Shown one piece after another: positions 30,078 through 41,576 of a DNA stretch of 64,000 bases. The notes below the pieces were generated by a model. That model saw only the letters and a program-made list of their open reading frames with translations. It did no database searches and was not told where the DNA came from. The DNA is from Diplonema papillatum (taxonomy: Eukaryota; Euglenozoa; Diplonemea; Diplonemida; Diplonemidae), in assembly GCA_030068145.1 (NCBI GenBank), contig JAPJBO010000428.1:122243-186242 (forward strand). The letters are read 5' to 3'. A program made the position numbers and the translations under genes. Every line of letters starts with the position of its first letter. Positions within the stretch are counted from its first letter, which is position 1.

Positions 30078-33000
30078 GGCAAATACCTGTTTTCACGTTT
30101 CTTCTTTTTCTCCTTCCAACTACCGTCAGTCAGTAGATTTCTGGTTGGCTCCTTCGCGGCGAAACACAGCATCGTGCGATAGAAGGTCGAGGGCATAACG
30201 TCCGCGGAACAACGGAGCGAAACCACAAACGGACGACTAGCCAGTACCCGAATATTTCTGCTACTCTCCATCACCCCAATTTTTTCAAAGCTTCTCGAGT
30301 CGAAAGTGACCGCATTGCCCGCCTCCTGCCAAAACAGGAGACCCCGCGGCAACCGACAAACAAAAGTCAACCAACCAAAAAAAGAACAAAGATTGAAAAG
30401 GAAAAAGCGAGCCCAAGCATCTTCTGCCGGTAGAATAACTTGCCCACAAGGGTTCAAAAAAACACCGGGAGCCCAAGTCTTCTACCTTTCGGCGCGCGCG
30501 CGCCAAAAGTTTGACCTTCTGAAGCCAGCAGAGGCTGGCTCAGGTATCACCTCCCTTAAGCTTTTGAGTTGATCGCTCAAGGAACCCATAGACACCCGTT
30601 TCCCCTTGCTTCCTCCCGTGTATCCGGTGTTCACTGCCCGGCAAGTTGCCACCGCGAAACGAAGACGAGTCGGGTGCGTTTCTGGGTTGTTTTCTCGTGT
30701 TCAAAATGCTCTTGTTGGTACTAAAAGCAGCAGTTGGAAGCAGACATACACACTGCGTTGCGACTCGTCAGTCATAATTGAAAGGACCGCGAGTATACTC
30801 ACCTTTTGAGCTGATTGCCGCCAGGCACTTCTGTAATGGGCGCATCTCCTCCGTGTTCACGTAGCAAACCCTAGCTCACAAGCGGCCACCTGGCGTACCT
30901 GACTTGCATGCGTCCGGTTGCAGACACGGAAATTTAACGCCCGTGAATGGTCTTGAGCAGATAGGGATCCACCCACTGTTTTGCAGAAATAGTCACAACC
31001 TTTCACAATCAGTGTTGACCCGTAGTTATGCAGAGTTCTGCAAAGTTGCAAAACGTTGCAACAAATTGTATTGATCTTAGTGTGGTACTCATTTGCTTGC
31101 AAATGACTCCCGACTAACGCAACAACATGAATACGTTGATCTGAAGTTCTGTGAAGACTTCTGCTAAAACAAATAGGTGGATCACCCCAACGGTCTATTC
31201 CAAGCCTTTTGCAAAAGTACCCCAGCATAGCTCCAACTCGTCTGAACTCGCACGGTCAGGGAACCTGCCGCAATCCGCGGGTGAAATACAGAGAACGTGA
31301 TGCGGCCTCTCCGCTCGGTGACAGGGATTCTGTGTACCTTGCTTCAACAGAATGCAAGCAAACGGCAGCGCCGTTTCGTCTCAAGGACAGAAACCTTGTT
31401 CTGTTTCTTTTGTTCTGCGCTTGGTTTACATGAGTAGCTTTGTGCACATCAAGCGACCGCGTGCGTTGGTACTTGCTTGCATTCTATGTTCCTACGCGAG
31501 GGAAGCGAAGCGAAATGCCCCCTCCCTGGGCCCCCTCTTCTCCAAACCCCAAACGAAAACCTACAAAACCACACCAACAAAACCAAAAGAAACTTAGTCT
31601 CCTGAGCTAAATCTCCGAACCTTTGGGTTAGAAAGCACCAAGATCCTGTCCGTTTCTGAATCAGTCGGACAGGCGATGGCCTCCTGCGAACGAGGCATCG
31701 AGTGCACAGCCAGAAATCAATTGAATATCGCGAGAGGCCGGGACACAACCCCCCGACGTGGATTTAGCTCATAGAACTGACACGCGTCACCAAAGTGCTT
31801 CGAACCACAACAAAGGTCGCAAGACATGAACCTGCTCGTCGACAGTAGCCACGCAAGAAAGCTCGACCAACACCCCGGAATTTTCAAGCAAACCTTCTCG
31901 GTCTCTGAAGAAAAAAAAGAGCAAAAAATGAAAAAAGACGCCCCTCCACGAAGCTGAGAGGAAGGATCGAACTTTACGGATGTCATTGTGGATTTCCTCA
32001 CACTACATCCAAACGAACAACAGCGAACTGTCCGATTCCCATCCCAAATTTCAACGATCCCACCTCACACCATGCAGCGACTCGTACCGAACAGCAGCGT
32101 GGGACAAAGACAGAACACTGTTAGCACACGATTGGCAGATAATCACGATTATACCCTACTACTAGATTTGCGAAATCTGCCCCAAACTGTGTTAGACTTT
32201 CTTAGAATTTATTAGATGGGGGGTCTTTTACAAAATGACCACCAACTTTTGCCGTATTTACCAGAATGACCATCAACTCTTCATAAATTACCCAACCTCC
32301 TTTCCAAAATGACCACCCAACTTTATCGGAAGTTACCAGACTGAATATCACGGTGGGACAAGGACAGAACACTAGCTAGAGCTGATAATTTTGGCCACAG
32401 GCGATGTGTAAGAAGGAGTACCCTGGCTATGCGTGTACCCTGGCTATACAGGCACACATCCGCCCCGAGGTGGAGGCGGGTCTTCACTATGACTCCGAAG
32501 ATAGTGAACCAGCCCATACGTTACAGTCACATTCTACTCGTTCTTTTTATTTAGCTAACAATTCTTAAAACTAATGGCGTGACCACAGTAGAAAACTTAA
32601 CTTCCCATGAACTCAATCAGAACTTCCCAAGTACCCCCATGCACACTCCAAATATGGTAATATGACGATTTCTGGCGATTTTTTGCATTAGTACTTCCCG
32701 TGAACTTCCCAAGTACTTCCCGAGTACACCCCTTGTGCACCCAAGAAAGGCCATCGGATCACACCATACTACTTGCGATAAACAACTACATGTCTCGAAC
32801 GCATACTTGTTCCAACTACGCTGAACTTGGCAGCGGTTTAATCGAAACGGCTCGAGGCAAAACATGCAACGAACCGAGCATCCACCAGCAGAGAACCTGC
32901 CCAGTGAAATATCAACCTCCACGGCTAGTCTGACACTTGGAATAAGGAAAGAAAAAAAATTGCCGGAAACACAAAAAAGGTAACACAATATCCTTTGCAC

Positions 33001-33660
33001 AAAGAATTTGCAAGAAACAAAGTCGCCAGATATCAGAACGACGTATATCGTCAACCGCACCGCACAAGAAGGGAACGTTCACTTTAAAAAGAAAACGAGA
33101 ACAGAAAACCACAAATAACGCTAGAAAACGGAAACCAAGCAACTCCCGAAACGGTAGAAAACCTGCCAAGAAGGAGCGATCCACCCGTGGATTGGCTTAT
33201 CTGGCAGAAGCTGTCGTCGGGGGGGGAAAGAAAGCATCCTGCTGAGGAGTTCACTCACCAAATATGTGCGTTTCTGTGCACAAGCTGGACACACGTGTTT
33301 TGTCGTTTTTTGCTTCCGAAATCAGCATCGCATTAGACAGACCTTCAAACTAAGAACGTGAAACAAAAGAAAGGGAACGCCGCAACACAAGCTGCTGGCT
33401 ACGTGTATCACGACACAGAGTTGGGACTGGTTTTGGGATTGGCTTATAGTTAGTCCCAACACTGTGTCACAATACACAGTCAGCACACACAACCACAAAA
33501 AGGCAAGAAAAAGGTGAAAAACGCACGGAGGGAGAACTCTCTGCGCAGCAGCAAGCAAATGGGGTGAACTGGTTCGATCGCGGCTCGAGAGGTCCGCGAA
33601 CCTGCGCGAAGAACCCAAACCCGTTTTGTATCTTTCTCGGGGCAGTAGTGGGAGGCCCCG
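30078..33660. other. Gene-free stretch
   Basis: No gene is recognisable. Contents noticed: a copy of the 24.35-kb hairpin loop sequence at 31096-31124; a degenerate tandem repeat of AAATGACCACCAACTT at about 32235-32335; and AACTTCCCAAGTAC repeats at 32615-32725. Confidence 0.4.
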
Positions 33661-33793
<133 letters not shown>

Positions 33794-33844
33794 AAGGTCG
33801 CGTTGGCAGAAACGGTGAAGATGATAATTGTCACAGGGTTGGTG

Positions 33845-33969
33845 AAATGAAAGCGAGAATGTGGGGTAAGCCCTGGTTATTAGATTCACGGTTAAACGAA
33901 GCTAGCGCACAAGGTTTGCCTGATCTCGCACCTACTTTCCGATACCAAATAGATGCTCTATTCAAACTC
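33845..33969 (-). repeat. Split direct repeat A, internal/downstream copy
   Basis: 125 bp identical or nearly so to 37772-37896. On the plus strand it ends at TTCAAACTC, directly followed by repeat B (GGAAAAGGTCG), which forms the A/B junction expected in a circular intermediate. Confidence 0.9.
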
Positions 33970-34044
33970 GGAAAAGGTCGCGTTGGCAGAAACGGTGAAG
34001 ATGATAATTGTCACAGGGTTGGTGAAATGAAAGCGAGAATGTGG
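33970..34044 (-). repeat. Split direct repeat B, internal copy
   Basis: 75 bp identical to 33790-33864, from GGAAAAGGTCGCGTTGG to GCGAGAATGTGG. Beyond it the sequence is unique (AATAAAAATCCC) and leads into the RT gene end. Confidence 0.9.
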
Positions 34045-34156
34045 AATAAAAATCCCTGGACGTGAAACTTAAAGAGCTGAGATCCCGCTGCCTCCGGGTC
34101 TCGCAAAGAATTGCGCTATCAGGAGCGTAAAAACAAAACTTCCGAGGTAAAGATCC

Positions 34157-35845
34157 TCATGCAACGCAGAACGGGGTCCGGGGCGGCTGGATGCCCTGCC
34201 GGTATGGGTCCCGCGTCCAGACGTCTGCCAGTTGCTCAGCAGTCGGGACCCATACAGTCTCGAGGACGCACTGGTATTCCTCCAAGACGTCGCGGACCTT
34301 GCACAGGATGAAGTTCCCGAGCTGGGTCTTCGACTTCCAGTTCCTCAAGCAGTTGACGGCGGGCAAGTTGTCGACGAAGATCCTGATCGTCGACAGCGGA
34401 GAGCGAGAAGCCGCGTACGCAATCGCGAACTTCGCCGCCGTCAGCTCAGCGAAGAAGATGTGCTGCGGGACATCCCTCCACGGGCCCCACATCGCCATGG
34501 AACCCACCAGCCAGGCCCATCCCTGCATGCTGGCGTCGGACCACGCCTCCACGAGGGTGTCCCGTTGCTTCGAGTCGAAAACGACCCACCGGTTGCCCGA
34601 CAGACGCCGTCTCACTCCCGCAAGGAACGGAAAAACGTCGTCGCTCACGCGGACCAGCGACTCCCAGCCCAGGGAACCGGTCAGGACCTGGTGCGCCAGG
34701 GTTCCCATCCACGCAAGCACCGGGCTCACCCTGCAGAGCGGCGTGCCCCACACCGTCCACGCCCAAATAGCGGTCCCGACGACCTTCCAAACGCCACGCA
34801 AAGTCATCCGCGTCGAATCGACCGAGCAAAAGAGGAGGTGCGCCTTCCTCGCCCACTCTTGCTTCAGCCGGTATCTCTTCGCCGCGAGGTCGAACTCGAC
34901 TCCCAAGACAACCGGCGTCGAGCTGGGCTCGAGGACGGACTTCTCGTCGTTGACCGTCATGCACACCTTGCGGGCGCGTCGCAGGACTCGGTCGCGCACA
35001 GCGCGAAGCGCGTCCGGACAGTCACCGACGAGGGCCCAGTCGTCGTACCAGACTATCCTATCGTCCCCGGCGGTTTCCGTGATGACCAGCGCAGAGTCCT
35101 GTGCGATCACGGGCGAGAACGACCAGCCCATCGTAAGCCGGCGCCACCGATACAGAGCCACGCCCCCGTCGGGCCTCCTGGTCCGGAGCCCGAAGAAAGC
35201 CGACGTCGACCGTCCCACTGGGAACTGGAAGAAGTAGGACTTCAGGTCGACGACGACTGCGTGCGACTTCGACATCATCTTGGCGATGACCTCGTCGACA
35301 CGCAAGAGGCTGAACTTCGGCGGGGGCTCCATCAGCTCGTTCAGCGGGCGGCCATCGACGATGGCACGGGAGTGGTGCTCCCCCTTCTCGACAGCGAACG
35401 CCGGCAGTACGCACTTCAGCGGCTCCGAGCGGGGAACGCGTTCCACAAAGCCGACGCCCTCCAGCGTCACCGCATGGTGCGCAAACGCGTCGCTCTTCCG
35501 ACCCGGCACGAGCGGCGTGCCCAGTAGCCTCCGTCGGAAAGCGTGTCCGTCCGTGAGGAGGTCGAGCAGGCTGTGCAACCGGGCTCCGGGCCTGGCGAGA
35601 TCCCGGAGCGCACGGAGGTCGATCGGAGGTACCGCCGTGACGTCAAGCGGCTTCGCCGACCTCGGAGCACCGACCGCCGGGACGAGACCTCTGGTTTCCG
35701 GCGGAAGGTATCCGAGGGGGACTGTGGTGGGAGGGTCGTAAAAGTGTGGGTGAAGCCGTAGAAAAAGCCTCCTTCCCCTGAGCAACCTGGATCTCCGCGA
35801 TTTCAGGCCCACGACCTGCCGAGGCAAAGAGCCGGCGTCGGGCAT
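34157..35845 (-). CDS. Reverse transcriptase - RNase H of the Ngaro-like element
   Basis: The frame is open far upstream, but the domain begins near the ATG at 35845, giving 562 residues. The reverse transcriptase runs from about residue 130 to 345. It has an aspartate-bearing motif A (VVVDLKSYFF, about 201) and the catalytic YDD (WYDDW, about 266). An RNase H domain follows, with SDASMQGW (about 435), AELTAAK (about 466), FVDNLPA (about 492) and AEQLADVWTRD (about 542), which give the usual acidic residues. It copies the element RNA into DNA and removes the RNA strand. It starts 50 nt after the recombinase stop, in a different frame. It lies last in the element, whereas in Dictyostelium DIRS-1 and fish Ngaro the RT precedes the recombinase. 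Confidence 0.88.
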   Translation of the reverse strand: MPDAGSLPRQVVGLKSRRSRLLRGRRLFLRLHPHFYDPPTTVPLGYLPPETRGLVPAVGAPRSAKPLDVTAVPPIDLRALRDLARPGARLHSLLDLLTDGHAFRRRLLGTPLVPGRKSDAFAHHAVTLEGVGFVERVPRSEPLKCVLPAFAVEKGEHHSRAIVDGRPLNELMEPPPKFSLLRVDEVIAKMMSKSHAVVVDLKSYFFQFPVGRSTSAFFGLRTRRPDGGVALYRWRRLTMGWSFSPVIAQDSALVITETAGDDRIVWYDDWALVGDCPDALRAVRDRVLRRARKVCMTVNDEKSVLEPSSTPVVLGVEFDLAAKRYRLKQEWARKAHLLFCSVDSTRMTLRGVWKVVGTAIWAWTVWGTPLCRVSPVLAWMGTLAHQVLTGSLGWESLVRVSDDVFPFLAGVRRRLSGNRWVVFDSKQRDTLVEAWSDASMQGWAWLVGSMAMWGPWRDVPQHIFFAELTAAKFAIAYAASRSPLSTIRIFVDNLPAVNCLRNWKSKTQLGNFILCKVRDVLEEYQCVLETVWVPTAEQLADVWTRDPYRQGIQPPRTPFCVA

Positions 35846-35895
35846 GGGGTGTTTCTGTCGCGTCGGGAAACGGCTGTCAAAGAGAGGCGGGTTGG

Positions 35896-36894
35896 CTAGT
35901 CCCGGGAGGCGCCCTGGAGCACCCGCTGTGCCGACTCCAGGGTCTTCAGGGTGTCGACGGCCGGGCCCTCGACGTAGTACCGGAAGACACTCTTCTTCCG
36001 GTGGCCCGTGACTGCCATCGCGTCGTCCTCGCTCATCGTCTCCCGCAACGCGGTGGCCGCGCCCCTCCGGAAGCTCTTCGTCGAGTAGGACTTCCCCAAC
36101 GTCCGCTTCGCCGCCGAGAGCACTTGGTGGTACTCGAGGTCCGGGAACAGCAGGGAGTTCGGACCCGAGATCCCGTCGAGGTGCCGCAGGACGATGCGGG
36201 ACAGAGGAGCGGCGACGAGTCCGTACCGCCCCTTGTCTGCCTGGCGCGACTTCTCCCTCCAAATGTCGACGAGGATGGTGGGGGACGGGCCGCGGCGGGA
36301 CACCGTGAGGTCCCTCTTCCGCAGGCTCAGAACGGTTTCCGAGCGAGACGCCAGCGTCCACATCAAAGCCTGGGCGGCGGCCGTCGGGAGGTCCTTCTCC
36401 GCCTCTGCGGCCACCGCACGCATGACGGCCTCCTTCGACGCCGCCACCCCTCGCTTCACCGGCAGCGCCACGGCCATTCTTCGGGCGCCCGTCAACAGCC
36501 GTTGCAACCACGGAAGGCGACGTTGCTGCACGGGCACCCCTTTCGACTCGAGGTGGGCTTGCAGCAGACCGACGTACCTGCCGACCGTCGAGCCGGAAAC
36601 CTGACGCACGGTGATGAGCCAAGCCCCCCAGGCAGCGATCTGGTCTGCCAGGCTCTTCGGCGGTGACGGCACCGAGTCCAGAAACAGCTGGAAGCTCGTT
36701 AGCACCGTCCGGGTGGCGGTGGAGTGATGGCGACCGCGCCCGAGCTGCGCGATGTACTGCGCCATCTGGAGGGGGTCGTCGGAGTTCACCCCCGTCTGCC
36801 GTGCGGTCTTGACCAAGGCCTTCGCCTGATCGCTCGCGGTGCCGCTCTCCCACAGACGAGTGTCGAGGAGCCGCCTCGCTCTCGCCGGGTCCAT
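35896..36894 (-). CDS. Tyrosine recombinase (YR) of the Ngaro-like element
   Basis: 332 residues from the ATG at 36894. An N-terminal helical core-binding region (about 20-130) is followed by the catalytic domain. Visible catalytic residues are Arg184 (ASRSETVLSL), a lysine near 215, the second arginine in KSFRRGAA (about 277, with Ser in place of the usual first His), His298 (TGHRKK) and the nucleophile Tyr306 or 307 (FRYYVEG). It should integrate a circular DNA intermediate into the genome by strand exchange. The frame is the same as that of Gag, separated from it by one TGA and 54 nt, so readthrough or reinitiation could express it. Confidence 0.87.
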   Translation of the reverse strand: MDPARARRLLDTRLWESGTASDQAKALVKTARQTGVNSDDPLQMAQYIAQLGRGRHHSTATRTVLTSFQLFLDSVPSPPKSLADQIAAWGAWLITVRQVSGSTVGRYVGLLQAHLESKGVPVQQRRLPWLQRLLTGARRMAVALPVKRGVAASKEAVMRAVAAEAEKDLPTAAAQALMWTLASRSETVLSLRKRDLTVSRRGPSPTILVDIWREKSRQADKGRYGLVAAPLSRIVLRHLDGISGPNSLLFPDLEYHQVLSAAKRTLGKSYSTKSFRRGAATALRETMSEDDAMAVTGHRKKSVFRYYVEGPAVDTLKTLESAQRVLQGASRD

Positions 36895-36948
36895 CAAGGT
36901 CTTCGGCCTGGGGGGACCAAATCCCAGCCGACTGTTCCACGCCCAACT

Positions 36949-37722
36949 TCATTTGCGGCCCCGGCCGCCCTTGCCCCCCTTTCCCGACGGGGAGCGGGAG
37001 CGGGCCGAAGCCCCGGAAGAGCCCCGACTGGGGGCGCTCCGTTGGCCGCGCGGTTCGTGGGCGTTCCAGCCTCCGCCCCACCCTCGGGCGTGGCTGTTGG
37101 CCGCCTTCTCCGCTTTCTCCCAGTCGGGGTCCTGCTTGCGGCCCCGCATGGTGCGGGCGAACTCGCTCCCCCATCGGGGTCCTCGCCGCGCTCTCCCGTC
37201 CAGCTCACGGAGGCGGGTGCCCACTTCGAATACGGCGGCCTCGAGGTCGCCCTTCAGCAACTTGCCCAACAGGGCAAGGAGGCTCTTCGCCTCGTGTCCC
37301 ATGCTGCCTCTCAGCAGCTCTTCGTGCTCGACCTTCAGTCGAGCCACGAGAAGTTCACGGGCCACCGGGCCCGTCTGACCGAAGTCCAGCCACTTCTTTG
37401 GCTGGAGCACGAGCTCGTCGAGCTCGTCGAGGCCTTCGGCCCCGTCGTCGTCGCTCCCCTCCGATGGGGGCGACACGACGGTCGCCCTCGCCGGCCTCCT
37501 CGCCTGGCCTGCCTCGAGCCCGGCGACTCTCGAGTTGAGCCGCCGGAGCTCCTTTAACACGGCCGCCAGGCCGGGCTCTACCCCCTCGGTGTGTTCTTCT
37601 TCTTCTTCTTTCTCCTCTCTTTCCTCCTCTTCCTCATCTCGTTGCCTTTTCTTGCATGCTTTTTGATGCCCGGTAAGACCTTTCGCATCGAAGGTTCCTC
37701 CACAGTGTTCGCAATCAGGCAT
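36949..37722 (-). CDS. Gag-like nucleocapsid protein of the Ngaro-like element
   Basis: 257 residues from the ATG at 37722. It opens with a single C2H2-type zinc finger (CEHCGGTF...GHQKACKKR, residues 4-26), followed by a highly acidic Glu-rich stretch and a helical, coiled-coil-like middle (LKELRRLNSRVAGLEAGQ). The C-terminus is Gly/Arg/Ser-rich and positively charged. In this position and with this make-up it is best explained as the structural, RNA-binding protein of the element. It ends at TGA (36949-36951), and the recombinase continues in the same frame. A CCHC knuckle typical of retroviral Gag is absent. Confidence 0.7.
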   Translation of the reverse strand: MPDCEHCGGTFDAKGLTGHQKACKKRQRDEEEEEREEKEEEEEHTEGVEPGLAAVLKELRRLNSRVAGLEAGQARRPARATVVSPPSEGSDDDGAEGLDELDELVLQPKKWLDFGQTGPVARELLVARLKVEHEELLRGSMGHEAKSLLALLGKLLKGDLEAAVFEVGTRLRELDGRARRGPRWGSEFARTMRGRKQDPDWEKAEKAANSHARGWGGGWNAHEPRGQRSAPSRGSSGASARSRSPSGKGGKGGRGRK

Positions 37723-37771
37723 TGGGAAGAGGGGGTGTGAGTTGTGTATGGAATAAAAGAGAATGGAAATA

Positions 37772-37889
37772 AAATGAAAGCGAGAATGTGGGGTAAGCCC
37801 TGGTTATTAGATTCACGGTTAAACGAAGCTAGCGCACAAGGTTTGCCTGATCTCGCACCTACTTTCCGATACCAAATAGATGCTCTATT

Positions 37890-37896
<7 letters not shown>
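37772..37896 (-). repeat. Split direct repeat A, 5' terminal copy of the element
   Basis: Matches 33845-33969. It lies just before the Gag start (plus-strand right end) and passes directly into TCTCTC at 37896-37897. As the 5' terminal repeat it should contain the element promoter. Confidence 0.88.

Positions 37897-37921
<25 letters not shown>
37897..37921 (+). repeat. (TC)n microsatellite, right flank of the Ngaro-like element
   Basis: Continuation of the TC tract interrupted by the element; about 12 units followed by TTTTCTTCCC. Confidence 0.9.
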
Positions 37922-37925
<4 letters not shown>

Positions 37926-38600
37926 CTTCCCAACTCCAGTTCAAAAGGGCGACGGCTGCTTTTCACCCGCTGAACACATCAAAGGCCCGTGGCCGCCACC
38001 GTTCGGGGATTAAGACGGCTCTTGTGGAAGGGTCGACCTTTAGGCCGTCCAGGGTCTTCCTACCCTGTGTAATGTTTTCAGGTTCGTCGCTGCCGCGCAG
38101 ATTCTTCGACAGAACAAAACCTTTCAGTAGTATACGGTCAGAGACTATTCCGCGCCATGTTCAAGGATCTCACTCCGGCCTCCTAGAGAGAGCAGTTATA
38201 ACAACACCCGCCGTTTTAGAACACCAACTTTCTAACCCCTATACATTGTATAACAAAACGCAGGGCAGATCCAAACCCGGGTCTGCCGGCGGGATCTGGG
38301 TCTCGTGCGCACAGGGGGGTGTCCACAGCTGCACAGTGGATAGTTTCTGAAGGACGTTCTTGATTTTTGCCCCCCCCTCCCTCCCCCGACTTTTCCTCGA
38401 AAATGAGGGCAGACCGCGCCTCCGACCCTGTCAATTGCATCCCAATCCGTGCCGAACCGAAAGCGGCGGGGCGGAACCCCGCAGCACGCCCCGTTATTAG
38501 AAGGGAGCGTGCGACGTCGAGTTGTTTCCCCGCCGTGTTTGACCCTTTAGACACCGCGGGGTTCTAGAATGCAAGCTTGAGCAATGTACCCAGATGGAGC
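37922..38600. other. Gene-free stretch
   Basis: No recognisable gene; short overlapping frames only. Confidence 0.4.
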
Positions 38601-38975
38601 CACGGTGCCTTCGGGACCTCATGCTACGTAAATGGAGTACATGCAAGGTGACGCAGCTCTGGTGCGGATGCTGGTGATAGCGCCTAATGATTACCGACTG
38701 AGGACACGTAGTACGGTGTACGCGCTGCATGCGTACGTACTATACCAATATCACACTGCAGATCCTTGCACCGGGTGCCCTTGGGATCTCCTCAGGGTGC
38801 CATCTGGGACATCATGCTACGTGAGTGGAGTAGACACGAGGTGACGCAGCTCTGCAGAGCGGCACACTAAAACCTCGGTCTGGCGATGGCGCGTAATTAC
38901 CACGTACTGCTGCGCGGTGTATAACGCTGCATGCGTACGTACTACACCACTTCCATACTGCAGATACTTTCCAAG
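38601..38975 (+). repeat. Tandem duplication of about 190-200 bp
   Basis: Both units contain CATCATGCTACGTGAGTGGA-like, AGGTGACGCAGCTCTG and GCTGCATGCGTACGTACTA, and end near ACTGCAGAT. They are diverged by substitutions and small indels. Confidence 0.65.
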
Positions 38976-41158
38976 GATATCTCTAAAACAGGCGAAAGGA
39001 AAGACTTACAACGTAACACGAAGAGAGTGCTCAAACCCCCAGTTGTATCAGCCGCGGTTGTGCGAGTGGCAAGCTCTTATTTTTGCTGCGAATCATATGT
39101 AGTTCACAGAGAGAGCTTTCCTCCTCGGAACGACAGGGCGACTAACGCAGAATCGATCAAGGGGAGCGAGGTCGGGAAGGGAAGAATTCTGCTCACTGGT
39201 CTGCCTGTGCCTTTTGTTCGCTGGCGAAAAGTCTGCAGGATACTTCTCGGTGCAAGGACCGACAAGAAAGAACGAAGTGTAATCACACCATCCAGGGTAA
39301 ACCTATCACATACATTGCGTAGGGACGCAAGGTGAAAATACCCGTCCAGGGGACTTACGGAAATAAGCTTGGACTGTCGCAACAATGTTCCAATCTCAAA
39401 GGAGGTAAATGCTCACACGTCGAAATGAGCACAAGGCAGTCCCTCGAGTATTTCTGATTTTCCTCGGTGCTAGAACAACCTTCGTGGCCGGAAGGCGCTC
39501 TAAAACCCCAGACCGGTGTTGTTGAATGAGTCTCAACGACACACAGGAAGCCCTTTTCACTGTACATGAGAACTCCAACAAAGTGTTCCATGGTATCGAC
39601 GTTGACACACTCTGAGGGATCGCACTCTGCGCGCTCGATTTTCTTATCAGTGAAATTCGTGGCCGAGTACTCCGAAACATTAACTGAGACTTGGCCCCCC
39701 AAGGCCAGATTCACGCCCGTTGACTGCAGACACTGTATGTGTCCATGGCTTGAAGGACCGAAGTAGTGTTAGTGCTAATAGGACCAGTACGGTAGCGAGC
39801 ATGTAACCTTCCCACGCACATACTTGCAGTTCCTCCCCAGGGGCATGCTACTGATTTGATGCCTGTTTTCCACCTTCTGAGGTGACCCCACCGAAGGCTG
39901 CAATGAGCAGTCTCTGTAGTCTTGGGGCGCTGTCAGAAATGCCTGGCGAAGTTCGGGTACTGATTCAAGGTAGGATTATTACCTACCGTTGGCTCACATT
40001 GCACTGAGGATCGGGACCTGGGGGTTCAGCCTGAATTTAGGATAAGCTTCGTTCATCAGTAAGCAGTGTGCTCGAAGGGAAGCACACGAGGTTGTCATAT
40101 GCTATCCAGGGGGGCCTTTCTGACAACATATTTGAGTCAGGATGCATCAGTGAAGTGATTTGGGCGCTGCCACTCGACATCTGCGGCAGTATTCATGGTG
40201 GGCCGGTGTCACGGGCGAGAGGACCCAGACGAAGAATTGTCGGGAGGTTGGCCACGAACTATACTGATACTGATACGGTAAAATACCGCACCTATCTTAT
40301 CAGCACTTAAGTAACACCGGTTCAGAGTATGACTTGTCGCCGTCTGCACAACACTGACAACAGGCCAAAAAATAAAATAAAAAAGCTAAAACACAAGTGC
40401 AGAACAAGCAAAGGCAAATCAACCAAAAGCTCTTATTAAACGGGAAGCGGCTTTCCTGCGCAGTCATTGCGCTTTACTACAATGCGCTACCAAAACATTG
40501 ATTTTGACGATCCGAAGGAGTGATACGAGGTGCTGTGCGCAGAGTCCCCGTACGAAAGCAACCAGACTCGTCAGCACGTGCTTGCGATGGCCTACGCTTG
40601 ATTTACGAAAGCTTTCCAGACCTCAAAATTTGCTAGAATAGCAAGGGCAACCTCGGTAAGCGGGCGCAAGCTTCAAGAGAAGCCTGGGCATCCTCTTGCA
40701 AAGTGCCACATTAGCTGTAGATCGAACAAACGGGCTCAACCGTGAAAGACAGCACCCAATTCTCTGCAGCTCCACACAGATAGGCGGGGTGCGTGTATGT
40801 GATACTCCGTGGTAGCGGCAGAGAATGCGATGCAGTTCCAGAAACAAGGGTGAGCCGGCTGAACAATGTCCTGCAACGCTTACCTGAGACTCCAGGGTTT
40901 CGTACTTGCGTTCAGGAAATATCTTTGCTGCGAACCTGAAGGACTCGCGTGCATAAGAACACGCGAGAAGAAGCTCGCTCTGGGGAAAGAGCGTATCGGT
41001 CAAACGTAGTGTTCCAAACTTGAGTCAGAGCTAGCACAGTGTTAGCCCCGTCTCCTGTGCTCTGTAGTTGACCACCTGTAACACTTGTAGCACTAGGCTG
41101 GTGGTGGTTCAGATCAGAAGATCAAATCCATCACAGGAAAGCACTAAGTAAAAAGAAG
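38976..41158. other. Gene-free stretch
   Basis: Apart from a family A remnant (39400-39452) I see only short, domain-free open frames on both strands. Confidence 0.4.
39400..39452 (+). repeat. Internally deleted family A remnant
   Basis: Joins the left-internal GGAGGTAAATG to the right end GAGCACAAGGCAGTCCCTCG followed by AGTATTTC of family A, omitting the middle of the element. Confidence 0.5.
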
Positions 41159-41276
41159 ATACCTACCCCCCCCGTGCATAAGATGGATAGCCAAACCCCC
41201 TTGATTAAGATGGATAACGGGCGAGAATGCCAATCCATGCACGGGGGGGGCCCGTGGCGTCGGGGGGGTAGGTAAG
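41159..41276. mobile_element. Small hairpin element with C/G-rich TIRs
   Basis: Begins with TACCTACCCCCCCCGTGCAT and ends with ATGCACGGGGGGGG and later GGGGGGGTAGGTA, its inverted counterpart. The outer bases match those of the 2.4-kb element at 27658-30077, so it is probably a miniature relative. Confidence 0.6.
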
Positions 41277-41367
41277 GTAAAAATAAAGGCGAAACCAACC
41301 AGTTAACAGCTTGCCCGTGCAAGGCCGGCAGCACGGAAACGTACAGCTACCGATCTTCCAGATCAAA

Positions 41368-41530
41368 GCTTCATGGCGGCGTACCTTGGGCGCTTGCGCT
41401 GAGCACAACCCTGTAGAGACGGTTAGCCACAGGACAGAGCTGCGTTAGGGCACAGTGCTCGCTCCGACTCAAGCTTTGCAAGCTGCGGTCGACCGTTGCA
41501 CTTTCCTCTCGGAGCAAACTTGTGCCTCTT
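41368..41530 (+). repeat. Dispersed repeat family C, copy 3
   Basis: Matches 1428-1600 and the reverse of 9660-9830. A family B element follows 46 bp downstream. Confidence 0.6.
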
Positions 41531-41576
41531 CTTTTCCCAAGCAGACACCTCAAGCCGAGAGTGTCCTTTTTCTTTG

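Noticed and set aside
34232..35527. Plus-strand frames of 431 and 348 residues opposite the RT gene
   Set aside because: They mirror the GC-rich RT-RNase H gene on the other strand, which has clear catalytic motifs.
35846..37174. Upstream extension of the RT frame into a 1,005-residue protein
   Set aside because: In this part the frame overlaps Gag and the recombinase on the same strand and has Arg/Gly/Pro composition typical of a shadow frame; the RT domain begins only near 35845.
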